A DNA stretch of 64,000 nucleotides, taken from NCBI GenBank assembly GCA_963853835.1, contig OY970835.1:39217547-39281546 (forward strand). The letters are read 5' to 3'. This document shows, piece by piece, positions 54,201 through 64,000 of the stretch. Position 1 is the first letter of the stretch; each line of letters begins with the position of its first letter. The stretch is from Calendula officinalis. Its lineage: Eukaryota > Streptophyta > Magnoliopsida > Asterales > Asteraceae. The position numbers and the translations under genes were made by a program. The notes beneath the pieces are model-generated. The model did not search any database and was not told where the DNA came from. It saw only the letters and a program-made list of their open reading frames with translations.

Positions 54201-55443
54201 AAAAACTTCACATTTAACATGGGCACAAGTTTTAAGGGATAGTTAGTGGTGGGATCATTGATAATAATTTTGATTAAAATATAAGATTGGTTTGGAGAGA
54301 GAAAGATGGTTAGTGGATAGTTAGTGGTGGGATCCTTAGTAATAATAGTATTTTATTATGTGGAACCCATCAATTGAATGAAATGAGAAGTTTTTTGTGG
54401 GACAAAAAATTAAGGTCAAATGGGAAGTTTTTTGTGGGACGGAGGGAGTATATAACAAGGTTCTAACAACCAAACCACAACGTGTTCATTAACTCATCCA
54501 TAACTATAAGATTTAATTAAACTAAAACTTATTGTAATATTATGGTAATATTATCATCGTCGAAATTAAATACCTCGCAAAAGATGCGAGATGCCTTGTT
54601 TTCATCAATCATCGACTATGCAATTAACATCTCAATATTTAAACTAAAAAATGAATATTAACCACAGAAAGGATTTCTGCGCCCCTCTCTAGATAAGAAG
54701 CAGAACGCGCCATCATCTACAGCCCTTTCCTCTGCCGGGGATATTGAGTAATGTCCTATTTTTCAATAATTTTTCTCAAGAGTACTTGATAGAATTATGT
54801 TGTTTTAATAATTAATACAAATTAGTCACATATCATCTAACAATATCAACGAATGATATCGAAATCGACACGACCACAACATTTTTATTTTTACTTTGAA
54901 ATACTAGCAAGAAATTAAGAATTAGAATATGCAAGAAGGTAGAGAGACAGGTTGATTAAACTAATAACGAACTCTTAAATGCCTTTGCGACTTAATAATG
55001 TCCAAATCAAAATCCAAATAATAGTAAAGGAGTAAGTAAAGTGGGGCACTACAATTGTTATAAAAAGATTTGTATACTAAGAAATTAATGGATCATGATT
55101 AAAAAATCTGAAACATCTTGCAACAAATACAAATGAAAATGCAAACACATACCAGCCATTGCGGGATCTCTCCTTGAACAACTAGCTCCCCTTCCCATCG
55201 ATCTTGGCGGATGCTAGTCCATGCCGCCAACTTCTGCTCCTTTGCCGCCTCTTTCCATGGCGGTTGTTGAATAACCGGCGGCAAATCAGTTGCTACACTT
55301 ACTATACTTAACTTCCTAGTCTTACTTTTCTTTGAGAAAATAGATTGGCCAAATATACAATCACCACTATCATGGTCAAAATCCGCCATGCATGATGGCA
55401 AGCCATAGTTTCCGGCGGTAGAAAATGAAAGGGAGGAGACCAT
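51239..55443 (-). CDS. CCD8: Carotenoid cleavage dioxygenase 8 (strigolactone biosynthesis), six exons
   Basis: Exons (minus): 55443-55153, 53809-53066, 52984-52791, 52549-52360, 51584-51482, 51384-51239, all with GT-AG introns; 1,668 nt, 555 residues, normal for the family. CCD8 (MAX4/RMS1/DAD1) cleaves the CCD7 product 9-cis-beta-apo-10'-carotenal to carlactone in plastids. The four iron-ligand histidines are in LVHSAHPIV, GWVHSFPVTEH, TFHFINAYEE and GLHGCW. NGTYLRNGPGLWNIG, DNANTGVVQLGDGRV, CSINPAYLGKKYRYAYACG and FPYGLPYGLHGCW are diagnostic. The first 60 or so residues resemble a chloroplast transit peptide. I chose ATG 55443 because the upstream in-frame ATG at 55533 precedes the TATA box. 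Intron 1 holds a Stowaway MITE and intron 4 a hAT element. No lesion seen; probably functional. Confidence 0.95.
51700..52242. mobile_element. hAT-type MITE in CCD8 intron 4
   Basis: Left TAGGGGTGCACA and right TGGACACCCCTG are terminal inverted repeats. The 8-bp duplication ATTACAAG lies at 51692-51699 and 52243-52250. The interior is rich in GACCCG, CGGGTC and AACCCGA words. 543 bp, no coding capacity. Eight-base duplications and a CAGGGGTG-like terminus fit hAT. It makes up most of the 775-bp intron between exons 52549-52360 and 51584-51482. Confidence 0.88.
54185..54448. mobile_element. Stowaway-type MITE in CCD8 intron 1
   Basis: Near-perfect terminal repeats CTCCCTCCGTCCCACAAAAA and reverse complement at the right, with TA at 54183-54184 and 54449-54450. 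GAAGTTTTTTGTGGGAC is repeated subterminally. The cleanest copy of the family in the window, so probably the youngest. Confidence 0.93.
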
Positions 55444-55510
55444 AATAATGAAACTAAGAGGTTTGCAAACTATGAAGGTTATAATATAATACATATGTTG
55501 GTTTAAGGGG

Positions 55511-55518
55511 TATATATA
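55511..55518 (-). promoter_or_regulatory. TATA box of CCD8
   Basis: TATATATA on the minus strand in the context ACCCTATATATACCCC, about 70 bases upstream of the ATG at 55443. That predicts transcription start near 55480 and a 5' leader of about 40 bases. It rules against the upstream in-frame ATG at 55533 as the start codon. Confidence 0.6.
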
Positions 55519-55519
55519 G

Positions 55520-55912
55520 GGTTTTGTAAACACTATGTCTATCTGTGGAGGTTTTTGGTATCAGGATTGTTGAAATTCTATTCTACTTGTATTTAAGGTA
55601 ATTTTTAAATTTTTTATAATTTCAATGGACATATTTAAATCATTGATTAATAATAATTAATTGTCAAGATGAATCACACATTTTATACATGGAGGGTCAT
55701 TTGGGTCATTTTTAAATTTATTTTTTGAATTTTTCTAATTATCATTTTATTTTATTAGAATTACATATATTTTTTTATTTTTAAAAAATTTAATTTTTTC
55801 CGCTAAAAACACATTTTATATAATCACATTTGATTATCAAATAGTATTGTTTTTTTAACGAAAGAAATAATAGTAATAAAATAATAAAAAATTGTAATAA
55901 TTAAAAATTAAT
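55520..55912. other. CCD8 upstream region
   Basis: AT-rich non-coding sequence between the CCD8 TATA box and the next MITE; this is the proximal promoter. No motif I can assign. Confidence 0.45.
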
Positions 55913-55914
55913 AC

Positions 55915-56227
55915 TTTCTCCAATTCAAAATAAGTGATACACTTTACATAAATGGATGATTCAAAATAAGTGATACACTTTAAAATTTTACCTTATTTGG
56001 TAAAAAGTAGTGGACTGCACACTCACTAACTACCTACTTTATAAAATGAAATGACTCTTATACCTTTACTTTTTACTTTTAAACATCATTAACTTCACTT
56101 TATTCAAAAATTATGGGACCCAGGTCCCCAATAACCATCCAATTAACCCAATTTAACACTCATTATAATCTTTTGCCTCAAAAACTGTGAAACACAGAGT
56201 GTATCACTTATTTTGAATCGGAGGAAG
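55915..56227. mobile_element. Stowaway-like MITE upstream of CCD8
   Basis: Left CTTTCTCCAATTCAAAATAA and right TTATTTTGAATCGGAGGAAG form inverted repeats; TA at 55913-55914 and 56228-56229. AAGTGATACACTTT is repeated near the left end. It belongs to the family of 2125-2491, here without a SINE. It lies about 400 bp upstream of the CCD8 TATA box. Confidence 0.85.
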
Positions 56228-56229
56228 TA

Positions 56230-57180
56230 ATAATTTTTATAAAAAAAATAAAAACTAATTTTTTTTTGATAAATTTGATGTAAATGTCATATCACCAAAA
56301 TACTTATTCATGTATATAATATGTGATTAATCTTGATCATTAGATATAATTAAATAATTGTAAAGATTCATTTTTGGAACTAAACAAAAATTAAGTACTA
56401 CCTTGAACTTTACCATTGACAATATAAAAAATTAATATGAATATATATTAAAATATAAATATTACTCCGTATTTAAGGAAAAAAAAAAGGAAATAAGAAC
56501 AAGATTGCTTCGATGATCATAAAAGAGAATCAAAGTTCTTTATAAGAAACCGTTGTTTGTAATTTTATGTTAACTTTATTTTCGGCAGATGAATATACTT
56601 CACGTATATACTCTTAGCCGCGTGTATACTTTTGTTTGGATTATGGACAGGTGGATCGTCGATACTTAATTAATTAACTAAGTGCTATTGGAAAAATAAG
56701 AGTTGATAAGGCTTACCATTTAGACCTACTAATAGGCCTACTCATTACATGTGTTAAAATCAAATGATAATATTAGAAGAGAGAATTAGTGGAATACACA
56801 TGTCATCCTATCAAGTGGATAGACCTATGAGTATGTCTAAATGATAGGACTAAATATCATTTCTCGAAAATTAATTAATTGTACGTATCTCATGCCTTAT
56901 TTCTGATTTTAATATCTTTATTCATTCTATAATAAGATTTAAATTAATTAATTAAGGAATATTAATTATTCTACTCTTCAAAGTGCGGTGTTTTGTACAC
57001 CCCCCCCCCCCCCCCCCCCCCCTCCCCCCTGTTTGGCTGTTTGCAATATTGCTTTATGATATTGTACATACAACTGTCTAATGCAAAAAAATAGTAATGC
57101 ATGACAAAAGCCAGTGATGTACAAATTACCACCCTTAATTAGGCTATTGAATATAATTCACATTATCACACCATTTTTAC
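56230..57180. other. AT-rich intergenic sequence with poly-C tract
   Basis: No gene. A run of about 23 C begins at 57000, followed by TCCCCCC. Confidence 0.6.
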
Positions 57181-57182
57181 TA

Positions 57183-57443
57183 CTCGCTCCGTCCCACAAA
57201 ACTTCCAATTTCACTCTAAATTTTTGTCCCACAAAAAACTTCTCATTTTCCATATTTGAGGGTCTCCACACAATAAAAAACTATTATTACCAAAGACCTC
57301 ACCACTAATATCCATTAATTATTTTTCTTTCTCCAACTCAACCTTATATTTTAATCAAAAATATTATCAATGACCTCACCAGTAACTATCACATAAAAAC
57401 TTGTGTAAAAGTCATATGAAATTTTTTTGTGGAACGAAGGGAG
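57183..57443. mobile_element. Stowaway-type MITE
   Basis: Left CTCGCTCCGTCCCACAAAAC and right TTTTTTTGTGGAACGAAGGGAG; TA at 57181-57182 and 57444-57445. More diverged than the copy at 54185-54448. Confidence 0.83.
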
Positions 57444-57566
57444 TATCACATTATTTATCATTTAAATAATCACACCACACTACTATAAAAGAAATACCCA
57501 CAACATCATCAAACCCACCCAAATAGAAGGCCCCACCGAATCAGAAACTTATCTCTCACAAACACC

Positions 57567-58112
57567 TAGGGATGCAAATTTAACCCGCGGGTTTGGGTAC
57601 CCGCGGGTACCCGAGTCTTACGGGGCGGGTATTACCCGTCTAAACGGGTAACGGGTCGGGGATGGGTTTAAATTTCATACCCGAGAGCGGGTACGGGTAC
57701 GGTTTTTATAATACCCGCACCGTTTATACCCGACCCGAATATATATATTAATGTGTAATTTTTTTAGTACAGGTTTAGCCCACGAGTCACTACTCAAACT
57801 TAACCCAACACTTAATCTCTCATTAGCCCAATTTAATAATGGTTAAAATCTGGCTCGTCTCCCGTTAGTCCATTACGTATTGAACGGAATAAGCCTGAAC
57901 GAACTAAGAGTATTAAATGTTTTACCTATTTTGTTTAATTTTTTTATTGAACGGGTACCCGTCGGCTTACCCGTACCCGGCGGGTATTTTTCTACCCGAA
58001 CCCGACGGGTATTTGACCGGGTACGGGGCGGGTATGGGTATAGGAATAGCGGGTCGGGTACGGGTACGGGTTTTGCAGTACCCGCTATTACCCATACCCG
58101 TTTGCATCTCTA
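57567..58112. mobile_element. hAT-type MITE rich in CGGGTAC words
   Basis: Terminal repeats TAGGGATGCAAA and TTTGCATCTCTA; 8-bp duplication CAAACACC at 57559-57566 and 58113-58120. The subterminal regions on both sides (57580-57740 and 57950-58095) are saturated with CGGGTAC/GTACCCG, about thirty in all, arranged so that the halves can pair. 546 bp, non-coding. Frames here are chance. Confidence 0.9.
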
Positions 58113-58120
58113 CAAACACC

Positions 58121-59202
58121 CCGTGATCTTTTGTGTTTGTAGCCACGCCTCTCCACAAATTTGGCAATGTGGGGTGGGGGTTGGGGGCTCATAGCCTCAT
58201 ATGGAGCACTGTATGCTTCATTAATTTCGTCTTAAAAAAGATGGTAATTTAGTAAAAGTAAGTTATTAAAAATTTAAAATATGAAGATCAAATGTTTTAC
58301 TTAGCAATAACTATCATAAAAGATGCGATGCAATGGTATGACTGTATGAGTGGTTATATCACATATTTAAAACAAATAATATATTAAAAGGGTAAGAATA
58401 TAATAAATAATTGGTAAAATTAAATTTGATAATTAAACATTTGGAACAGTAATAACAAACAAATACATTCCTTAAATTAATCAAAACCCATTTGCAAGAT
58501 GACAAAATCGTACATATATTAAAAGAAAAATAGTATTGGTGTGTACTATTTGTGAGTACTTATGTGCCTAATCATTTGATCAAAACAAGTGTCGAAATAC
58601 AAGGATGATATGAGAAAATAGAATTAGTAGATTACACATATTATCTCGTGGTGAGTAGCAACATGAAGTACACATAAATAATACACATCGATATCATTTT
58701 TCATACCAAAAAGCTAACGTGGCATCGATGACCACACCTATGTTTAGTCACCATTATACATAGTCTTAAATCCTTGTAATTAAATCATTTTAGAATGCAA
58801 AAAAAATATTGTTGGCCGGATTATAAATACTAATAATTAGTATGAGTTATCAACGATTTAGCTTAAAAGATGTTCAGAATTGAATGTAACCCTACATTCT
58901 TTTTCTTTTTGTATTATATTTGATAAAATGGGCAAGAGGCAGTAAGCAGACCATCCGAAGTGGGCTACAAATTAAAGGACTCAACACTTTGAAATCATGA
59001 CGAACTCCATGAATAATGAATAATGCTCATCGTCCATACCCAATTAGGAAAGTTGAATTTTGATCATGTATTTGATTATACTATTTTGGACGACACTCCC
59101 ATGTTGAGGGTGTGTGGCCAAAAAACAATCCCAAAGTGAAGGTACTAATCTTTTATTTGTTTACACAAATTTGTCGATGTGTACATGTGTGTCTATATAT
59201 GT
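58121..59202. other. Intergenic sequence
   Basis: AT-rich; no gene or named repeat recognised. Confidence 0.5.
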
Positions 59203-59233
59203 ACTAGCTTCAAAGCCCGCCGGCTGGACGGGC
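59203..59233 (-). mobile_element. Helitron 3' terminus (minus strand)
   Basis: On the minus strand GCCCG, a nine-base loop and CGGGC (59215-59233) form a hairpin followed by TTTGAAG and CTAG (59204-59207), then T. Typical Helitron end. The body would extend to the right (59234 onward), truncated by or merging with the region before the gypsy LTR at 59641. Confidence 0.7.
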
Positions 59234-59640
59234 ATGCTTCAAGAGAGATATTAAGAAAAATAACAAAAATATTAATACAGTTTAAATTACATAACAATCC
59301 ATAGTTGTAATGATAAGTTGTAACAAATATTGATACATGAATAAATGGTACAAAAAGTTTATAAACGAAAATAAGACTTTATTGTAAAAGTTGACCGAAT
59401 CAGTATAAGAATTTATTCAAGAATACCATTTTATTTTGTTCTTTTAATTGTGCGTATTAGTTTTCTCATAAATTCAGGACCGTGGACCGGACCGTTGGGT
59501 GCGGTTCTCTACGATTCAGTTCGGTTCCTTCGGTCCCAGTCGGTCCCGATCGGTTCCGGTCCATTCTACACAGGCCTGGTTGCATGTATGTACGGCGATG
59601 GAACCAATTGTAGTCTGGCAATAGTTTCACTGGCCCAGAT
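59234..59640. other. Helitron body and GC-rich repeat fragment
   Basis: 59476-59580 is built from GGTCCCGATCGGTTCCGGTCC-like words (GGACCG, CGGTTC), which resemble the subterminal region of a hAT element. I found no clear ends or duplication. The rest is AT-rich and may be Helitron sequence. Confidence 0.4.
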
Positions 59641-61442
59641 TGTAACGACCGTAATTTTACGTTTTTCATTTCGTGTAATTATTCGGGATTTATGTGAATT
59701 TTCGTTATTTATGTTAGTTTACATTTCGGTTTGTGTTCTATCGAGTATTGGGATGTTTGGGACTTGGTGTAACCAAGTATGGGTCAAGACTTGGATGGAA
59801 ACAAGTTTAAAAGGCAAAAAACTGACCCAGACAGACCTCGCGGCGCGAGGCAGTCGCGAGTCAGTCGCGAGTTCAAACAGCAAGATCAGATATCAGACGC
59901 GAGCAATTCGCGTCGAGATCGCGTTTCGTTCGCGGCGCGAACTCGGCGCGAGCGGGGCGCGAAGTCGGGCTTCCTGCGGCGACCAAGAGGACATCCCGCG
60001 TCACCTCGCGGCGCGAGCCAAACGCGAGTGTGGCGCGAGGGCTGTCTGGAGTATATAAAGTAATGTAGAAGCTAGGGCTCATAACACCTACGAACCCTAG
60101 ACTTATAGCAGCCGTTTTTGAGAGCATTTGGGCGGTTTTTGGAGCTAAGGAGCTCAAATCTTCATCTTCTTGAAGGATTTAAGCATCAAGGGTAAGAATT
60201 CTTGCTTATTTCACTTAGTTACCTTCATTTTGAGCTTGGTATGGGTAACAATGGTGGTTTTGGGAACCCACCATATCATCTTTGGGGAAGATGAACTTTC
60301 ATGAGTGTAAAACACTCCTTATGGACTTGTAATCAATGTGTACAAGTTAGATTTGTGATTGATGATGGAAAATCTTGAACTAGGGTTTCAGATTTCACCA
60401 AGTTGTATGAACTTGGTGGTTGGGAATGTTTAGATGGGCTACTTAGTAGCTAGTTATGGATTATAACTAGATTTTGTATTGATATTGATGTTAGGTCAAG
60501 AAGACCTTGAGATTGGAAGTACTTCCTCAATTTGGAAGTAAGGGTTGTGTTGTTAAACACAATTGTTGGATAGCATTGCTAAGGTGAGTACATGTGGTAT
60601 TTTCTGAGTACATAGTAGACCTTGTTTATGAATTGAAATGATTTTAGAGTCTTTATTAGATAAACATTTTAATAAAGAAAAGATTGAATTGATAGAGTAT
60701 GTTTTAATTTAATTGAAATGAATTGAATTGTATTGTGAACTTGTTGTTTAGTTACCACTAGTATGATTGAGTTGTGATATGGGCTTGACCCAAGTTGATG
60801 ATTTGTTATGTGGTAGCTAATCGATTGGATCCTAGATAACCCACACAAGTTGGGGGAGTTAGTGGCTACTACTTGGGGCGGTACCACCCTGCGCAAGAGT
60901 AGTATGTCGAGAAATAGATAACCCGGAAATGGGGGAGTTTGAGATAACCCGGAAATCGGGGGAGCAAATAGATAACCCGGAAACGGGGGAGTTTACCTAG
61001 ATAACCCATATCGGGGGAGTTGTTTCGGGGAGGCCCGTTACGTATGTGTTTGGCTTATGGCAAGCCTTAGAGATTGATTGTCTATGTGCAATTTGAAAAT
61101 TGTTAATTATTATTTTATTGCAAATTATTTTTCTAACCGGGTCAAAAACCCATGTTTCTCACGAGACAATATTTGTCTCACGTACTACGTTTATTTTGAC
61201 TATGTACTCAGGTTCGGGAGCAAAAGATTAGGCGGCCCGTAGTTAGCATTTGGATGGATAGCTCGGTGTACTTATTTAATTCTCTAGACTATAGTTTTGA
61301 TATATTTGTAACACCGGTTTTGATACTTTCCAATTATTCCAAATGTTTTGTTTAGTCCACATTTTCGGATATTATGGATTTTAAATGGTTAAACTTGTTT
61401 ATTTAAAAAGTTTAAATTTATTTGAAAAATTGGTGTGTTACA
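59641..61442 (+). repeat. 5' LTR of a Ty3/gypsy (chromovirus-like) element
   Basis: Starts TGTAACGACC and ends GTGTGTTACA (inverted TGTAAC/GTTACA); 1,802 bp. A primer site follows after three bases. A TATA box TATATAAAG at about 60052-60060 gives the promoter, so U3 is about 440 bases. Just upstream, 59835-60040 is a CpG-dense block of CGCGAG/CTCGCG/GGCGCGA words. Within 60890-61020 an ATAACCCGGAAA-GGGGGAG unit is repeated four times with variation. Confidence 0.85.
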
Positions 61443-61445
61443 ACT

Positions 61446-61457
61446 TGGTACCAGAGC
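61446..61457 (+). promoter_or_regulatory. Primer binding site of the gypsy element
   Basis: TGGTACCAGAGC, one mismatch from the initiator Met tRNA complement, three bases inside the LTR end. Confidence 0.85.
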
Positions 61458-61666
61458 ATTAGTCTAAGTGAATTAGGTTGGTTACCCACCCTAGACTTAG
61501 ACTTTGCTTTTGGGACATTATGTTCTATAGGAAGTTAGGTTGACCTTTAAGGATTAGGGTTGACCATTGAGGGAATTGTTTAATTTCGAGCTATTCTTAT
61601 GTTTAATTTTGACTTTTTTGGTCAACTTATTGGATTCTAATTGGGTTGACATCTTATTATAGTAAG

Positions 61667-64000
61667 ATGGCTAGAACGAGAAGTGGTCGATTGTTGGATG
61701 GGGAACAAGCTTCGAATTTGAATCAAGACGGGAATGGATTGGCCAACTCGGGTATCGGGAATAACCATACCCCGCTAACAATGGAGGCCATTCAATCCAT
61801 GCTCACTAATATGAGAAATGTGATGCAACAAGATGTTAACCGGATCATAAATGATCGGTTGAACTTAGGAGTTGATGATGAGGAAAGAGAGGAGGAGGAA
61901 CGTCGCTTTGAAGAGGAGAGGGAGGAAGGTGAAGATTCCCCTCAACTCTCTAAGACCAAGTCAACGGGAAACACCAACCCCACCGAGAAATCCTCCAATG
62001 GGGAAAGTGGTGAAGAGAGAAAGATTGAACGTGAAGGATGTTCTTACAAGACATTCCTTGCTTGCCGTCCCGACTTCTATCTCGGGAGTACGGAACCGAA
62101 AGTGACGGTTCAATGGATTCGAGAGACGGAACGTGTGCTTGAAAGTAGTAAGTGCAAGGAGGAAGATATGGTGACTTATGCCTCACGTTTGTTCAAAGAT
62201 GATGCTCTTACATGGTGGGACACCGTGTATGAAACCTTGGGGAAGAAAGCCATTTACAAGATGTCGTGGGATGAGTTCACTAGGAGACTCAAGGAGAAGT
62301 TTTGCCCCGAAAGGGAGTTGGAGGAGTTGTTGGAAGAGTTCTTGCACTTCAAGAAAGACAATTTGACCTTGGATGAGTATACCAAGAAGTTCACGGGATA
62401 CCTCCCGTTTGTGTCAAGTACTTACCCAACCGAACGTAGTCGTGTGGTTCAGTTTGCCAATGGGTTACCATGGGAATATGAACTCGAAGTGAAGAGGGCA
62501 ACCACTCTTGATGAGGCGATCAATGTTGCCCGAAGTGTTGAAAAAGTTAGCAAGAGAAGAGTGCAAGAGAGATCGGTTGGTAGTGAGAAGAGGAAGTTTG
62601 AAAGCTTTTCGGGGCCATCCAAGAAAAGCAAGTTTGCCCCGAGCGGGTCAAAATAAGGAAGTGTTGGTGGATGTAGGAAGTGTGGTAGGGACCACAAGGG
62701 AGAGTGTAAGGCGGATTCCAATGGTTGTTTCAAATGTGGTCGTTTTGGCCACAAGGCTAGAGATTGCAAGGTTAGAAGCCTTGATGAAGTGGAATGTTTC
62801 TCATGTCATGAGAAGGGGCACTATAGTAATGTTTGCCCGAAGAAAGGAACCGAAACGTTGGTGTCAACCGCTCACAAGAAACCGGAGCCGATGAAGGTCA
62901 AAGGTCGTGCCTTCCAACTCACACGTGAAGAAGCCAAGGAGACTCATGATGTCGTCTCAGGTACCTTATTCATAAACTCCATACCCACTTATGTGTTGAT
63001 TGATTCGGGTTCTACTTATTCTTTCGTGTCTCATGAATTTGGTGCTAAGTTTAAAGTTCCACTAGAATTACTTGATGAATTGTATGAAATAGAAGTAGCC
63101 GATGGGAAAACCTCTATGGTTCAACATGTCTATAGAAATTGTGAATTGGAAATCGATAACAAGAAGTTTAAGGTTGATTTGATGCCTATGGGAATTAAGG
63201 CTTTTGATGTAATTATTGGGATGGATTGGTTGGGAATCCACCAAGCCAAGATTTTATGTGGAAGGAAATTAGTGTCGATTAAATCTCCCGAAAATGAAAA
63301 AGTGTACATTTATGGGGAAAAGAGGCATCGTATGCCAAACTTGTTAACCGCAATTAAGGCAAGGAAATGCTTAGCGAAAGGGTGTGCATCATTTATAGCC
63401 TATGTCCTTGATGGAAGAAAAGAAAAGAAGTCGGTTGAAAATGTGAAGATTATTCGAGACTTTCCCGAAGTTTTTCCCGATGACTTGCCCGGTTTGCCAC
63501 CGGAGAGACAAGTCGAGTTTCGTATTGATTTAGTCCCGGGGGCGACGCCAATTGCCCGAGCCCCGTATCGCCTAGCTCCCACCGAAATGAGAGAGTTGAT
63601 GGCTCAACTTCAAGATTTGCTCGATAAGGGTTTTATCCGTCCTAGTTCGTCACCATGGGGTGCACCGGTTTTATTTGTGAAGAAGAAGGATGGTTCCATG
63701 AGAATGTGTATCGATTACCGAGAGCTAAACAAGATGACAATTAAGAACCGATATCCTTTGCCAAGGATAGATGATTTATTTGATCAGCTTCAAGGAGCCG
63801 ATTATTTCTCCAAGATTGATTTGAGATCGGGTTACCATCAAGTTCGTGTCAAAGAAGGTGATACCGAGAAGACGGCTTTTAGGACCCGTTATGGTCATTA
63901 TGAATTTCTAGTTATGCCATTCGGTTTGACGAATGCCCCGGCTATTTTTATGGATCTCATGAATAGGGTTTGTAAACCTTTTCTCGATAAATTTCTCATA
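61667..64000 (+). pseudogene. Ty3/gypsy gag-pol, in-frame stop, cut by window edge
   Basis: I take ATG 61667 (MARTRSGRLLDG) as start. Gag with FLACRPDFYLGS, YASRLFKDDALTWWDT, FCPERELEELLEEFLHF. An in-frame TAA at 62654-62656 interrupts it. The same frame then runs open to the window end: one atypical (CRKCGRDHKGEC) and two canonical zinc knuckles (CFKCGRFGHKARDC, CFSCHEKGHYSNVC), protease IDSGSTYSFVS, and reverse transcriptase up to FLTNAP-like FGLTNAPAIFMDLMNR. The window ends a few codons before the expected YIDD. Zinc-knuckle and pol style suit the Tekay/Del branch of chromoviruses, but integrase and any chromodomain lie outside. One point mutation would account for the stop, so damage is slight. 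Confidence 0.88.

Noticed and set aside
55444..55533. N-terminal extension of CCD8 from an upstream in-frame ATG
   Set aside because: The TATA box at 55511-55518 lies inside it, so the upstream ATG is probably not transcribed.
57000..57030. Poly-C tract as a functional element
   Set aside because: A homopolymer next to low-complexity sequence; more likely slippage, and its length may be a sequencing artefact.
57880..58194. Overlapping frames on both strands rich in Gly, Tyr, Arg or Pro
   Set aside because: They are produced by the CGGGTAC repeats of the hAT MITE, not by a gene.
59450..60063. Long overlapping Arg/Ala-rich frames
   Set aside because: They span the LTR boundary and arise from CpG-rich repeats; frames in both strands are equally open.

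Overview
The window is nuclear DNA of a flowering plant. A split strigolactone-pathway gene with GT-AG introns sits in a sea of plant LTR retrotransposons, Helitrons, Stowaway and hAT miniature elements and tRNA-derived SINEs. There are no operons and no prokaryotic features. The protein sequences look eudicot. The extra ORF behind the SIRE-type Copia pol resembles one I associate with Asteraceae retrotransposons, so an asterid, possibly Asteraceae, is my inference rather than something proved here.

Only two genes look intact. CCD8 (51239-55443, minus, six exons, about 555 aa) makes the strigolactone precursor carlactone in plastids. An intronless 707-aa multi-pass membrane protein of unknown function lies at 33227-35350 (plus). 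A second copy of the latter (9545-12312) is dead: a Copia solo LTR sits inside it and a 5-bp duplication shifts its frame. Two further stubs of its promoter and start (about 14870-15240 and 32555-32998) show that this locus was duplicated repeatedly. Gene debris includes a four-exon 2-isopropylmalate synthase remnant (38396-38985) and a two-exon remnant of an unnamed conserved protein (about 35985-36835).

Layout: 0-9.5 kb holds a foldback element in a TA microsatellite, a Helitron 3' part, Stowaway MITEs with a nested SINE, and a complete 2.7-kb non-autonomous LTR element with near-identical LTRs. 9.5-12.3 kb is the broken membrane-protein gene. 12.8-18.4 kb holds TIR elements, a hAT-like element and a Helitron end. 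18.4-22.1 kb is the 5' LTR and leader of a plus-strand LTR element with no partner LTR. 22.1-30.0 kb is a degraded Tat-lineage Ty3/gypsy element (minus) with a convergent, intron-containing antisense ORF. A 200-N assembly gap follows, then a second non-autonomous LTR element (to 32154) and the intact membrane-protein gene. 39.3-50.4 kb is a complete 11.1-kb SIRE-like Copia element (minus, TSD TTAAT). CCD8 follows, then more MITEs, a hAT element and a Helitron end. From 59641 to the window edge runs a Ty3/gypsy chromovirus-like element (plus), cut off inside reverse transcriptase.

The most unusual signal is a short word, TACTACTG in the sense of transcription. It is scattered dozens of times at irregular spacing through the Copia LTR, its spacer and its coding sequence (where it is read as Thr-Thr-Gly/Asp), through the solo LTR at 9.9 kb, and through the body of the otherwise different non-autonomous element at 4.1-6.9 kb. 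This looks like selection for a recognition site shared by two element families.
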